A stretch of DNA of 64,000 nucleotides. Origin: JBNAVJ01 sp049700455. Lineage in GTDB: Bacteria; Bacteroidota; Ignavibacteria; Tepidaquicellales; Tepidaquicellaceae. Under the pieces are notes generated by a model. The model did no database searches, was not told the origin of the DNA, and saw nothing but the letters and a program-made list of their open reading frames with translations. How positions within the stretch are numbered: the stretch's first letter is position 1; each line of letters starts with the position of its first letter. Below, in pieces: positions 8,702 through 16,927 of the stretch. The DNA lies in NCBI GenBank assembly GCA_049700455.1, contig JBNAVJ010000001.1, positions 703,202 to 767,201 of the forward strand, in the 5' to 3' direction. The position numbers were made by a program, and so were the translations under genes.

Positions 8702-9274
8702 ATGAAAAATTTAATTCTTACTATTTTACTTTTTTCAGTCGTTTCTTTTGCTATGTCACAAAATGTTGAACTGAAAGCAATTGAGACCACTTTCAGTGGC
8801 ACTGATGCGTGGAAAAACTGGACGATACAAACTGACCAATCCAGTGGACAAATCTCTACAGTATATAGTGGTGCTGATGCGTGGAAAAACTGGAATGTTA
8901 ATCTTGGTAAAATTAAAGGAAAAATCTCTACGATATATAATGGAAACGATGCCTGGAAGGATTGGAATTTTGATATTGCTTCTTATAGGGGAACAATTCG
9001 AACAGTATATAGTGGAGATGATGCCTGGAAAGATTGGGAGGTAAATTCTGGTAAATATAACCTTCGAATTAGTACAATTTACAGTGGAAACGATGCCTGG
9101 AAAAATTGGAAAATAACAGCTAAAGGGAGTAGTATGCAAGTTAGCACCAGGTATTCCGGAGATGATAGCTGGAAAGCCTGGAGTATCGATGATGAATTGG
9201 ATAGTATTCCAGTTGAATTAAAAATAGCAGCTGCTTTTATTTGTGTCTTTTCGGGCTATTATCAATCGAAATAA
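8702..9274 (+). CDS. Exported protein of six tandem 24-residue WKxW repeats
   Basis: I do not recognise this 190-residue protein. A signal peptide (residues 1 to about 20, ending SFAMSQ) is followed directly by six repeats of exactly 24 residues, at residues 27-50, 51-74, 75-98, 99-122, 123-146 and 147-170. The consensus is a beta-like lead (IST-V/I-Y-S/N-G), an acidic pair plus AWK-N/D-W, then about ten variable residues. The last 20 residues (from VELKIAAAF) are hydrophobic and Tyr-rich. The strict period, one WKxW per unit and a two-strand pattern suggest a beta-solenoid or small propeller. It lies 23 bases after the symporter gene and before a PEGA lipoprotein. Location is probably periplasmic or surface; function unknown. 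Confidence 0.85.
   Translation: MKNLILTILLFSVVSFAMSQNVELKAIETTFSGTDAWKNWTIQTDQSSGQISTVYSGADAWKNWNVNLGKIKGKISTIYNGNDAWKDWNFDIASYRGTIRTVYSGDDAWKDWEVNSGKYNLRISTIYSGNDAWKNWKITAKGSSMQVSTRYSGDDSWKAWSIDDELDSIPVELKIAAAFICVFSGYYQSK
8780..9211 (+). repeat. Six in-frame 72-bp tandem repeats
   Basis: Six consecutive 72-base units encode the six 24-residue repeats with no insertions or deletions between units. The best-conserved bases encode the AWK-N/D-W core (for example gatgcgtggaaaaactgg and gatgcctggaaagattgg). The units differ at many third positions, so the array is not a very recent duplication. Confidence 0.85.
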
Positions 9275-9416
9275 TCTTCTACACCACCTATAGAAGCAAG
9301 GTACGTTTTAAAATAGTTGTTTCTGGACAAAAGTGATGTATAGTTGGAGGAGGGAACAAAAAGCAGTTTTTGTTGGTAAAAAAGTATAAAGAAGTTGTTT
9401 TTATAATTAAAAAAAA

Positions 9417-9797
9417 ATGGAAAGATTACTAAAATACATACTGATAATACTATCTGTAGGGGCTTTTTTTACTGGATGTGCAACTGTTGTTGAAGGGCAG
9501 CGAGAAACAATTAAAATTATCTCAAACCCGGAAGGAGCTTATGTTAAGATTGATGATATTGATAAAGGGAACACCCCCCTTGAGATTGACTTAAAAAAAG
9601 GAAAAGAATACACTATAAAAATAGGTAAAGAAGGCTATAAGGAGAAAATTTATAAGCTTAGTTATTCTGTGCAGGTGGGGTGGGTCGTTCTTGATGCAAT
9701 ACTCGGGACTAAATATGTAATAGTTGATGCTGCTACGGGGAGTTGGAATAAGTTTGATGAAAATGAGATTAATGTAATTCTGGAGAAAAGTGAATAG
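9417..9797 (+). CDS. PEGA-domain lipoprotein
   Basis: A 126-residue probable lipoprotein. The N-terminus has a hydrophobic signal ending at a lipobox-like FFTGC, which would make Cys21 the lipidated residue. Residues of about 33-75 form a PEGA domain (ISNPEGAYVKIDDIDKGNTP, then GKEYTIKIGKEGYKE), a small beta-sandwich found in many surface and cell-envelope proteins. The last 40 residues contain a short hydrophobic, Gly-rich segment (VGWVVLDAILGTKYVI), similar to the tail of other small PEGA lipoproteins in Bacteroidota. It follows the 24-residue repeat gene after 142 bases and is convergent with ade. The specific role is unknown. Confidence 0.8.
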   Translation: MERLLKYILIILSVGAFFTGCATVVEGQRETIKIISNPEGAYVKIDDIDKGNTPLEIDLKKGKEYTIKIGKEGYKEKIYKLSYSVQVGWVVLDAILGTKYVIVDAATGSWNKFDENEINVILEKSE

Positions 9798-9813
9798 TTA
9801 GTGGTGAAAATTA

Positions 9814-11439
9814 TTAGATAAAAACACTAACAAATTTAAGTGTTTCTCCATCAAATAAGCCCCTATCGCTCAGTTTTAATTTTGGGATAACAAGTAACGA
9901 CATAAATGATAATGTCATAAATGGAGCTCTAAGATGACATCCTGCTTTGTGGGCTAATTCATTGAGTCTATGATACTTTGCTGCTATTTTATGTGCTTCC
10001 TCATCAGTCATAATTCCTGCAATTGGCAAAGGAAGTATTTCTTTCTCATTATCTGAATAAAAACACAGTCCCCCTTTATATTCAATAATCAAATTAACAG
10101 CACTGGCTAAGTAATGGTCGCTTGTCCCGACCGCAATAATATTATGGGAATCGTGAGCAACACTTGAGGCAATAGCACCATTTTTAATTCCGAAATTTTT
10201 TATAAAAGCTATGGCTGGTTTAGTATCTAAATATCGATTTACTACTGTCAATTTCAGAATATCACGGGAGGGATCTGAAATTACTGTATCTGATGCTATA
10301 GTTGCTATTTCAATAGTTTCATTTGTAATAAGTTCTCCATCTATTGCTTCGATAACTCGTATTAAGTTGGAGTTGGCAGGAAGAACAAAATCATCAGGAG
10401 TTTTGTATTCTGCGTAGAATTTGTTTACCAGTTCTACTTTTACTTTTGGCATACTAACAATTGGATTTTTGTATACACAAACGCCATCAATATAAGTTGT
10501 TATAACTTCAAGGTTATTAAGGTCCCGAACAGTAATAAAATCGGCAGGGTCGCCCTTTTGTAATAATCCAACATTTAAATTGTAATGCTTAACAGGATTA
10601 TAAGAGCAACATCTCAGGACGTCAAATAAATCGAATCCATCGTTTAAAGCTCGTTTAATAAGTAAGTTTATATGTCCTTGTAGAAGATCATCAGGATGTA
10701 GATCATCTGCGCAAAACATTACTGACTCCGGATGGGTTTTAATTAATGATTTTAACTCTTCATAATTTTTAGCGGCAGAGCCTTCCCTTATCAGAATTTT
10801 CATTCCTAAATTTAATTTTTCTAATGCTTCATTCAGAGAAAAACATTCATGATCAGTGCTTATCCCAGCAGAGATATATTTCTTTAAATTTTCTCCTCTT
10901 AATCCCGGAGAATGACCATCTATTGGAAGTTTGAAACTTTTAGCGACATTCAATTTTTCATAAACTTTTTCATCGTTATAGATTACACCAGGATAATTCA
11001 TCATTTCACTCAAATATCGAAGCTGGTATTTCTCAAATAAAATTCTAATATCATCTGCATTTAGAGTTGCTCCTGTAGTTTCAAAGTCTGTAGCGGGAAC
11101 GCAGGAGGAAGCACCCCAAAAAAATTTCAATGGGATAGAATTTCCGTTATTTATCATAAACTCTATTCCCCACAGTCCAAGTACGTTAGCAATTTCGTGA
11201 GGATCCGAAACTGTTGCAACAGTTCCGAATTTTACTGCCAAACGTGCAAATTCGGAAGGTACAAGCATAGAGCTTTCTATATGGATGTGTGAATCAATAA
11301 AACCAGGCAAAATAAAATCTGGGTATTCCTCATTCGATGTTAGAACATCTTTAATTATTCCGCCCTCAATAATGAGTTTCCCATTATAAATTTCACGTTT
11401 AACTACATCAACAATTTTACCGCTAATTTCTAAAGCCAT
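9814..11439 (-). CDS. ade: Adenine deaminase
   Basis: Ade converts adenine to hypoxanthine and ammonia in purine salvage. The 541 residues fit the bacterial Ade family of the amidohydrolase superfamily. The metal-binding motif is LPGFIDSHIHIESSML near residues 40-57, followed by ATVSDPHEIANVLG, DGHSPGL, STDHEC and FCADDLHPDDLL. The C-terminal Ade-specific domain holds AHDSHNIIAVGTSD and GIMTDEEA. The gene begins 18 bases after the DsbD_2/TauE-like gene on the same strand and is probably co-transcribed with it. It ends 16 bases from the convergent PEGA gene. No purine permease or other salvage gene is adjacent. Confidence 0.95.
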   Translation of the reverse strand: MALEISGKIVDVVKREIYNGKLIIEGGIIKDVLTSNEEYPDFILPGFIDSHIHIESSMLVPSEFARLAVKFGTVATVSDPHEIANVLGLWGIEFMINNGNSIPLKFFWGASSCVPATDFETTGATLNADDIRILFEKYQLRYLSEMMNYPGVIYNDEKVYEKLNVAKSFKLPIDGHSPGLRGENLKKYISAGISTDHECFSLNEALEKLNLGMKILIREGSAAKNYEELKSLIKTHPESVMFCADDLHPDDLLQGHINLLIKRALNDGFDLFDVLRCCSYNPVKHYNLNVGLLQKGDPADFITVRDLNNLEVITTYIDGVCVYKNPIVSMPKVKVELVNKFYAEYKTPDDFVLPANSNLIRVIEAIDGELITNETIEIATIASDTVISDPSRDILKLTVVNRYLDTKPAIAFIKNFGIKNGAIASSVAHDSHNIIAVGTSDHYLASAVNLIIEYKGGLCFYSDNEKEILPLPIAGIMTDEEAHKIAAKYHRLNELAHKAGCHLRAPFMTLSFMSLLVIPKLKLSDRGLFDGETLKFVSVFI

Positions 11440-11457
11440 TTTTTTATCCTTTCTTAA

Positions 11458-12183
11458 TTATTGACAACAATCTTTGTTATTGATTGGGGTCTGTTGAATT
11501 TTTTCAATAGGATTATTCAACTTCGGACTGATATATTTAATTCCCAGATTCATTCCGCGAAGAATAAGTAAAATCGCAAAGCAAGCAGCAAGGTAAGGTA
11601 TAGCACGAGATACTTTATGTCTTAACTTTATATTGACCGATTTTCCTATGACAGTTGCAAGAAACATTACCGGGAAAGTTCCCATTCCAAATAAAAACAT
11701 ATATGCAGCACCTTCCATGGCAGTATTAGTAAGTAATGCTCCTCCGATTCCAACATAAACAAATCCACAGGGAAGAAAGCCATTTAAAATCCCGATAAAT
11801 AAAAATGAGATGGGGGTGGATTTATTAAAAAATTTAGTGAAAGTTTTTTTTATTAAATTTGTAAAAAAATTAAAAAGCTTAAGATTTGTAATAGTTACTT
11901 TTGTTTTTGATGGTGTTAGCAGATATAACAAAATAAACATTCCGACTGTAATTGTTAACCATTGTTGTAATCCAATTAAGCTAATTTGTGCTCCTATGAG
12001 CCCAAAGAACAGACCAAATAAACTATATGTTATAGCTCTGCCAATGTTATATAGAAATCTTGAAAAGAAAAACCCGAATCTGTTACTCTCTTTAGTAGGT
12101 AAAGCCAAAGCTATTGGTCCACACATACCAATACAATGTAAACTTCCCAATAAACCAATTACAAACCCAGATAGAATATACAT
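11458..12183 (-). CDS. DsbD_2 / TauE-SafE-like inner-membrane protein
   Basis: A 241-residue protein with about six membrane segments. It carries the family signature HCIGMCGPIALALP in TM1 and a second cysteine motif, GFLPCGFVYVGIG, in a later segment. This matches the DsbD_2 family (often named sulfite exporter TauE/SafE-like), several members of which sit with cytochrome c oxidase assembly and copper genes. The paired membrane cysteines suggest thiol-disulfide or metal transfer across the membrane. The last residues, KDCCQ, add a vicinal Cys pair that could bind a metal. The ATG overlaps the stop of the upstream cargo gene (TAATG), and ade follows closely. No cytochrome or copper genes are in view, so the substrate is open. 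Confidence 0.82.
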   Translation of the reverse strand: MYILSGFVIGLLGSLHCIGMCGPIALALPTKESNRFGFFFSRFLYNIGRAITYSLFGLFFGLIGAQISLIGLQQWLTITVGMFILLYLLTPSKTKVTITNLKLFNFFTNLIKKTFTKFFNKSTPISFLFIGILNGFLPCGFVYVGIGGALLTNTAMEGAAYMFLFGMGTFPVMFLATVIGKSVNIKLRHKVSRAIPYLAACFAILLILRGMNLGIKYISPKLNNPIEKIQQTPINNKDCCQ

Positions 12184-15011
12184 TATTTCAAATAAACTAA
12201 TTTTTTAGTTATAGAAAAATTGTTAGTTGAAAGTCGATATAAATAAATGCCTGTTGATAATCCCAAATCTGTAACATCAAGTGTAATAACATAAGTTCCT
12301 GCTTTTTGTTTGCCGTTGAATAAAGTATAAACTTCTCGCCCTAATAAATCATAGAGTTTGATAGTTAGAAACTCATCTGCGGGTAATTCATATTTTATTA
12401 ATGTTGTACTATTAAATGGATTGGGATAATTCTGGAAAAGAAAATATCTTTTTGGCAGTTCAATTAAAGTTTCCCTGACAGGAATTATGTAGTTTAAGAC
12501 AAAAGAAATATTAGGTCGCAAGGAAAACTGTGCTCCATTTGTTAGGTCTATACAGCCATTACCGTTAGGTAAATCTTGTGCCTGATGTAGAACTTTATTT
12601 AGAGAATTTGAGGCATACACTGAGGAGTTTGAATTGAAAGTAGAATTATTGTAACAAACTTCTATAAGTATATTACTGGTCCCATTCCAGATAAAAGGGG
12701 ACTGAAAGATAATAAATTGCCAGCCACTGTTTTGAAAACTATATGTGTTTGAATAAACAGTTGTCCATCCGCTATTTACAAACGATGTTAAAGATTGGAG
12801 AGAAGTATTCTGTATTCTTAATGTTAGATTATCAAAAGTAACAGGTGAAACATTTGCGAGATTAAATCCTACCGCTAAAATTCTTGCCAATCCTCCACCA
12901 GCAGCAATCAATTCATTCGCAGTATAAAGCATTTGTGTCCTTCCGTCAGTATAAAAAGTTTTGAACGGATATGGTGTAACAGAATAGCCAGAACCAATTT
13001 TTATAGTCTGATATTGATCAATTAATGTTTTGTAAAGAACCGTAGAATCTATATTATGGTTTAAAGAATTATCACGGGCATAAATCCTGTAGAAGATAGA
13101 ATCGTTAACATCAACTTCAGATTGAGTGGAATTAAAGACCCCCTGATAAAAATCTGCAGAAAGTAATTGCAATTTAAAATGACGAATCCCGTTGGAAGGA
13201 GAATTTTTGTACCACCTAACCCATACGGAATCAATACCAGTATTATCAGTAACTGTGGCAAAAATTGTATCAGGCCATAAGGTTTTTGGAGGATTGTTTC
13301 TCTTCAGATGATTTATAACCGGCTTGGTGGTATCAGCACCAGTTCGAAATGAAAATGTTGAAGATGGTGCATTGAATGGTAACTTAGATTCAAGACCAAC
13401 ATTGTCTTTTGCTTTAATATAGTAGTAATAAGTAGCAGTGCTTCCATTCCCGGGAATGCTTGCCATCCAATTATTTCCCCCGCCAGATGTCAGAGTAATA
13501 CTATCAGTGATACCACCAATACCCCAGAAAACCTTACTTTCAAGAGGATTAAGAGAACTCCCGAAAGGAATAATATTTGCCAGTACTGTATAAGGGCCAT
13601 TAAGATTTTCTGTGTCCTTTAGGGGTGAGTGAACTATATAGGGGGATAAGGTAACCTTTGCGGAGTAGAGTTGCGCAATACCAGTTCTGACATCTGTCCA
13701 GAATGGAAAAATAGTCTTATTGTTTGCAACTACTGAGATATAATCACAAAAATAACCATCTGCATAGTTAAGTAAAGGGGAAGGTTTTTGTGAGTTATCA
13801 CTGATACGGATATTTGTAAAAGTAATTCCAGCGTTGGTGGAAACAGCAAGATAAATATTGGTTGAGTCCGAATATAAAGCATCTCTTGTATCATAATAAG
13901 CAATAACTATATTGCCATTGCTTTGGTCAATAGCAATGGCGGGAAGAAATTGCTCTTTGTTGTTGTTAAGAACATCATTATTAACCCTAACAGGAGTTGA
14001 CCAGGATGTCCCTCCATTTGTTGAAAAAGCAAAGCACACATCAGCATCATTGCCTGCCGGAGCAACCCCTCGCTGACTCCACGTTAGATAAATATTGCCT
14101 ACAAATATGTCTTTGTCGATAGCAACAGAAGGAAAAGAATTAACTCTAATACCTGTGGAAAGAAGATAACCGCGGATTCCCCCAATTGTGAAAACAGTAG
14201 TTGGAATAGACCAGTTTACCCCTCCATTAGTGGACTTTGAAAAGTAAATATGATCCTCAATATCATTTGTTAATAACGGAGTAGCCCAAAAGCAAAATAC
14301 CTCTCCATTCTGATTTATTTGTAAATTACAACCTTGCTCATAATGTCCGGCAATAGGTTGTCCAGCAGCAATTGGATTAGAAAAACTTATTCCCCCATCT
14401 GTAGAGTAACTAATCATTATTCTTGGTTGTGAGAATGAAAAATCTGTATAAGCTATATAGATCCTTCCGTAATATGGAGAAGACAAAGAATTGTCAACAG
14501 TAATAAAATTCATATCAAAGTTGTTGGTTGGAGTTGGAATAATAACTCGCCCGCTCCATCCAAGCCCATTATTTAAAGATTTATCACAAACAAGCTGGTT
14601 GTCGAAATAGCTGTAAACAATTGTTTGAGCCCCAAAATATGAAACTCTTGGATTTGATGAGAACCAATATGAATTTGGAAGTATATCCGAGCCCCCCCAT
14701 TGAGTACCACTATTTGTTGTAAAATAATAACCAACTCCCAAATCAGTGTTACATCCCACTAAAATAAGAGAAGAGGATAAGGGAGACATCGAGGCTGAAA
14801 CAGAACTTTGATTTTGAGAAGAAGGAAAGACTCTAAAATTAGGGAAAATTGTTGTAACAGTACCGTTAATATTATTAGAATGAAGCTCTGAGTTAATGGT
14901 AGATTTGTTTTGGTGTGAAAATAAACTTTGTGATTTAACTATTAATTTTTGTTGAGCAAAGGTTTCTGATATAGTTAGAAAGAGTAATATTATGCTTACT
15001 ATATAATTCAT
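12183..15011 (-). CDS. T9SS-exported sialidase/BNR-like protein with adhesin-like module
   Basis: A 942-residue secreted protein. The signal peptide ends near SETFAQ. The N-terminal half contains BNR/Asp-box repeats (STDGGISFSNP, STNGGVNWSIP, STNGGTSWSTP, STNAGITFTN) and looks like a six-bladed propeller of the sialidase type. The sialidase catalytic residues cannot be assigned with confidence, so enzyme activity is not claimed. Residues from about 455 to 850 form beta-rich modules that closely resemble the C-terminal half of the C25 protease at 58-61 kb. The last 80 residues are the T9SS sorting tail (QNYPNPFNSTTLI, LYDLLGREV, STGIYLYRLS). The stop overlaps the start of the downstream membrane-protein gene. 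Confidence 0.88.
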   Translation of the reverse strand: MNYIVSIILLFLTISETFAQQKLIVKSQSLFSHQNKSTINSELHSNNINGTVTTIFPNFRVFPSSQNQSSVSASMSPLSSSLILVGCNTDLGVGYYFTTNSGTQWGGSDILPNSYWFSSNPRVSYFGAQTIVYSYFDNQLVCDKSLNNGLGWSGRVIIPTPTNNFDMNFITVDNSLSSPYYGRIYIAYTDFSFSQPRIMISYSTDGGISFSNPIAAGQPIAGHYEQGCNLQINQNGEVFCFWATPLLTNDIEDHIYFSKSTNGGVNWSIPTTVFTIGGIRGYLLSTGIRVNSFPSVAIDKDIFVGNIYLTWSQRGVAPAGNDADVCFAFSTNGGTSWSTPVRVNNDVLNNNKEQFLPAIAIDQSNGNIVIAYYDTRDALYSDSTNIYLAVSTNAGITFTNIRISDNSQKPSPLLNYADGYFCDYISVVANNKTIFPFWTDVRTGIAQLYSAKVTLSPYIVHSPLKDTENLNGPYTVLANIIPFGSSLNPLESKVFWGIGGITDSITLTSGGGNNWMASIPGNGSTATYYYYIKAKDNVGLESKLPFNAPSSTFSFRTGADTTKPVINHLKRNNPPKTLWPDTIFATVTDNTGIDSVWVRWYKNSPSNGIRHFKLQLLSADFYQGVFNSTQSEVDVNDSIFYRIYARDNSLNHNIDSTVLYKTLIDQYQTIKIGSGYSVTPYPFKTFYTDGRTQMLYTANELIAAGGGLARILAVGFNLANVSPVTFDNLTLRIQNTSLQSLTSFVNSGWTTVYSNTYSFQNSGWQFIIFQSPFIWNGTSNILIEVCYNNSTFNSNSSVYASNSLNKVLHQAQDLPNGNGCIDLTNGAQFSLRPNISFVLNYIIPVRETLIELPKRYFLFQNYPNPFNSTTLIKYELPADEFLTIKLYDLLGREVYTLFNGKQKAGTYVITLDVTDLGLSTGIYLYRLSTNNFSITKKLVYLK

Positions 15012-15056
15012 AGCTCAGAGAAAAATATACCTTAAGGTAGAAAATAAAAAGTCAAA

Positions 15057-15932
15057 TTATTCTATTACAAATTCACTTATTCTTTTAATAATATAATCAA
15101 TAGTGTCATTTGTAGAAATAAAAGGATGTGTTGCTCCGAAAGTATGATTACTGTTTTGAAGTTTGATGAATTGGGTGAGTTTTTTATTACTATGTTCAAA
15201 TAAAGCTTCTGCCTCTGAGATATCTACAGATATGTCAGCATCACCATGAATTATTAATGTAGGAATGGAAACTTTTTTAATGGCAGCTAAAATATCAAAT
15301 TTATTTTTATTAATTTCTAAATCCCTAAGATAGGAAAAATCCATAGGCATTTTTTGCTTTGTCCTGACATTTTCAATTTCTATAAATCCCCTATCTTTCC
15401 ATATCTGTTTAATGTGTTTACCATAGCGGTCAAATGTTGAAATAGGAGCCAGACAAATAAGTTTCTTGATCCTTTTATCTTCAGATGTTTTTAGTATAGC
15501 AACTCCTCCTCCACGGGAATGTCCAGAGATAACCAACTTGTTAAAATTATAATTATAGTTGTTACTACTGGCTTCAAGAAAATCCAATACTCTGTCAAGA
15601 TCGTTTAGTTCCTGAGTAATTGTATTATACCTGAACAAATCAAGTTTTGTAAACTCCTCTGGATTGTTTAAATTATTATCCAAACCATTTCTTGAGAAGT
15701 TAAATGATACTGTAAAAATTCCGTTTTCACTTAGTTTCTCCATCATATAAGGGAAAAACCCCCAATCTTTAAATCCTTTGAAGCCATGACAAAATACAAA
15801 GAGAGGTATAGGCTTGTCAAATTCATGATATCTCAAGTCAACCCCTATAGGTTCATTATTCGAGCTGTTAATTTTTAAATGTTTATATATAAATGGCAAG
15901 GATTTATTTAGCTTTCTGTTTTGCTTCTTCAT
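15057..15932 (-). CDS. Alpha/beta hydrolase (dienelactone hydrolase/acyl-peptidase-like)
   Basis: A cytosolic alpha/beta hydrolase of about 291 residues with no signal peptide. The oxyanion-hole strand is FVFCHGFKGFKDWG, the nucleophile elbow is SGHSRGGG, the acid is in HGDADISVD and the histidine is in NSNHTFGATHP. The fold is clear but the substrate is not; related proteins are esterases or acylaminoacyl peptidases. The reading frame also allows a TTG start at 15956. I prefer the ATG at 15932. Either way the gene begins inside the 3' end of the DUF4835 gene (29 or 53 bases of overlap), which suggests translational coupling. Confidence 0.85.
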   Translation of the reverse strand: MKKQNRKLNKSLPFIYKHLKINSSNNEPIGVDLRYHEFDKPIPLFVFCHGFKGFKDWGFFPYMMEKLSENGIFTVSFNFSRNGLDNNLNNPEEFTKLDLFRYNTITQELNDLDRVLDFLEASSNNYNYNFNKLVISGHSRGGGVAILKTSEDKRIKKLICLAPISTFDRYGKHIKQIWKDRGFIEIENVRTKQKMPMDFSYLRDLEINKNKFDILAAIKKVSIPTLIIHGDADISVDISEAEALFEHSNKKLTQFIKLQNSNHTFGATHPFISTNDTIDYIIKRISEFVIE

Positions 15933-16860
15933 AGGTGCGCTGGTGAGACGGATCAATTTGAATTAACTGATCGTAAATATTTCTATCTCCGTAGTTAAGA
16001 AAAATTTCTGCTATTTCGAGATACTTTGTATCAAAAAATATATCAATGTTAAATGCTTTAACTTCTTTTTTCTTAATAGCAGAAATTTTTTGTAGAGCCT
16101 TCAAAATATGATTGTAAGCATTTTTATTCAACCCAAGAGAATCAATACCGAACCAGTGATATTCAAAGTAAGCATTCCGAAATTCTTCGAATCGTGGATT
16201 AAGCAATTCTTGAACAAGTTGTAATCGTGATGGTTTTGAGCCCCCACCAGTTTCTGTCCACCCCGTTCTATCAGACATTGGTTTGTTACAAATATTAAGT
16301 GCTTTTTGGAAATAATAACTCTTATTTTTAGGATGATTTTTTGGGAAAAAGGAATCCTGATCATATCCCAACATTATGAAGGCATAATAATCAAGTAAGC
16401 TCAAAAATGAATCGAATCTCAACTCGTTTTTGATAAATGGCATACTACGGTTATAGGTAAAAGAGCATTTTTCATCAAGGAACTTAAAAGCTGGTGTGTA
16501 TTTAGGATTTGTAGTTTTATCTGCTTTGTCAATTATCCTTTGACTTGCGACGAGAACCTGAGCATCATAATTATCGAACCCATTGGTTCCTCTGAAGGTA
16601 AATTGAATTGTTGCCTTTATCTTATAGAGATTGCCTTCCGGAGCGTTTGTTTCGTTGAAATATGCGTTGTCATAAAAAATATTCTTATTAAAATAATCTT
16701 CAACCTGTTGTTTGAAATCTTTAAGACGGTCTTTAGCCTCAAGAGGCAGAGCATCAACATTTACAATAACCGTAACGTCAAAATTTTGAGAATATGCAAT
16801 GTTGCAAAGTATTACCAAGACAAATACTATAAAGGCAGTTTTTATATTATTAACGTACAT
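15904..16860 (-). CDS. DUF4835 family protein (T9SS-associated PorD-like)
   Basis: A 318-residue exported protein with a signal peptide ending near CNIAYSQ. The body matches the DUF4835 family of Bacteroidota: VIVNVDALP near the mature N-terminus, TIQFTFRGTNGFDNYDAQV, DSFLSLLDYYAFIMLGYD, SGxFF-like DQDSFFPK, and NPRFEEFRNAYFEYHWFGID. The family is annotated in databases as a type IX secretion system protein (PorD); I give that name from memory and have not searched. The gene is divergent from the PorV/PorQ-like gene across 67 bases, which supports a link to secretion. It overlaps the downstream hydrolase gene. The molecular role is unproven. Confidence 0.82.
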   Translation of the reverse strand: MYVNNIKTAFIVFVLVILCNIAYSQNFDVTVIVNVDALPLEAKDRLKDFKQQVEDYFNKNIFYDNAYFNETNAPEGNLYKIKATIQFTFRGTNGFDNYDAQVLVASQRIIDKADKTTNPKYTPAFKFLDEKCSFTYNRSMPFIKNELRFDSFLSLLDYYAFIMLGYDQDSFFPKNHPKNKSYYFQKALNICNKPMSDRTGWTETGGGSKPSRLQLVQELLNPRFEEFRNAYFEYHWFGIDSLGLNKNAYNHILKALQKISAIKKKEVKAFNIDIFFDTKYLEIAEIFLNYGDRNIYDQLIQIDPSHQRTYEEAKQKAK

Positions 16861-16927
16861 CCATTTATAAGTTTATAATTAAGTTTTGAATTCTTATTTT
16901 AATATTCAATACAAATAAAAACATTCA

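Noticed and set aside
8756..9139. 127-residue open frame on the minus strand across the tandem repeats
   Set aside because: The repeats keep the opposite strand open by periodicity. It has no signal or recognisable domain, and the plus-strand protein has a clear signal peptide and conserved repeat units.
8780..9211. Regular repeats that could suggest a CRISPR array
   Set aside because: The 72-base units are fully coding and in frame, with no spacer-repeat alternation, and no cas genes are nearby.
11810..12208. 132-residue plus-strand frame opposite the DsbD_2-like gene
   Set aside because: It is antisense to a clearly conserved membrane protein gene, with no domain or start signal of its own.
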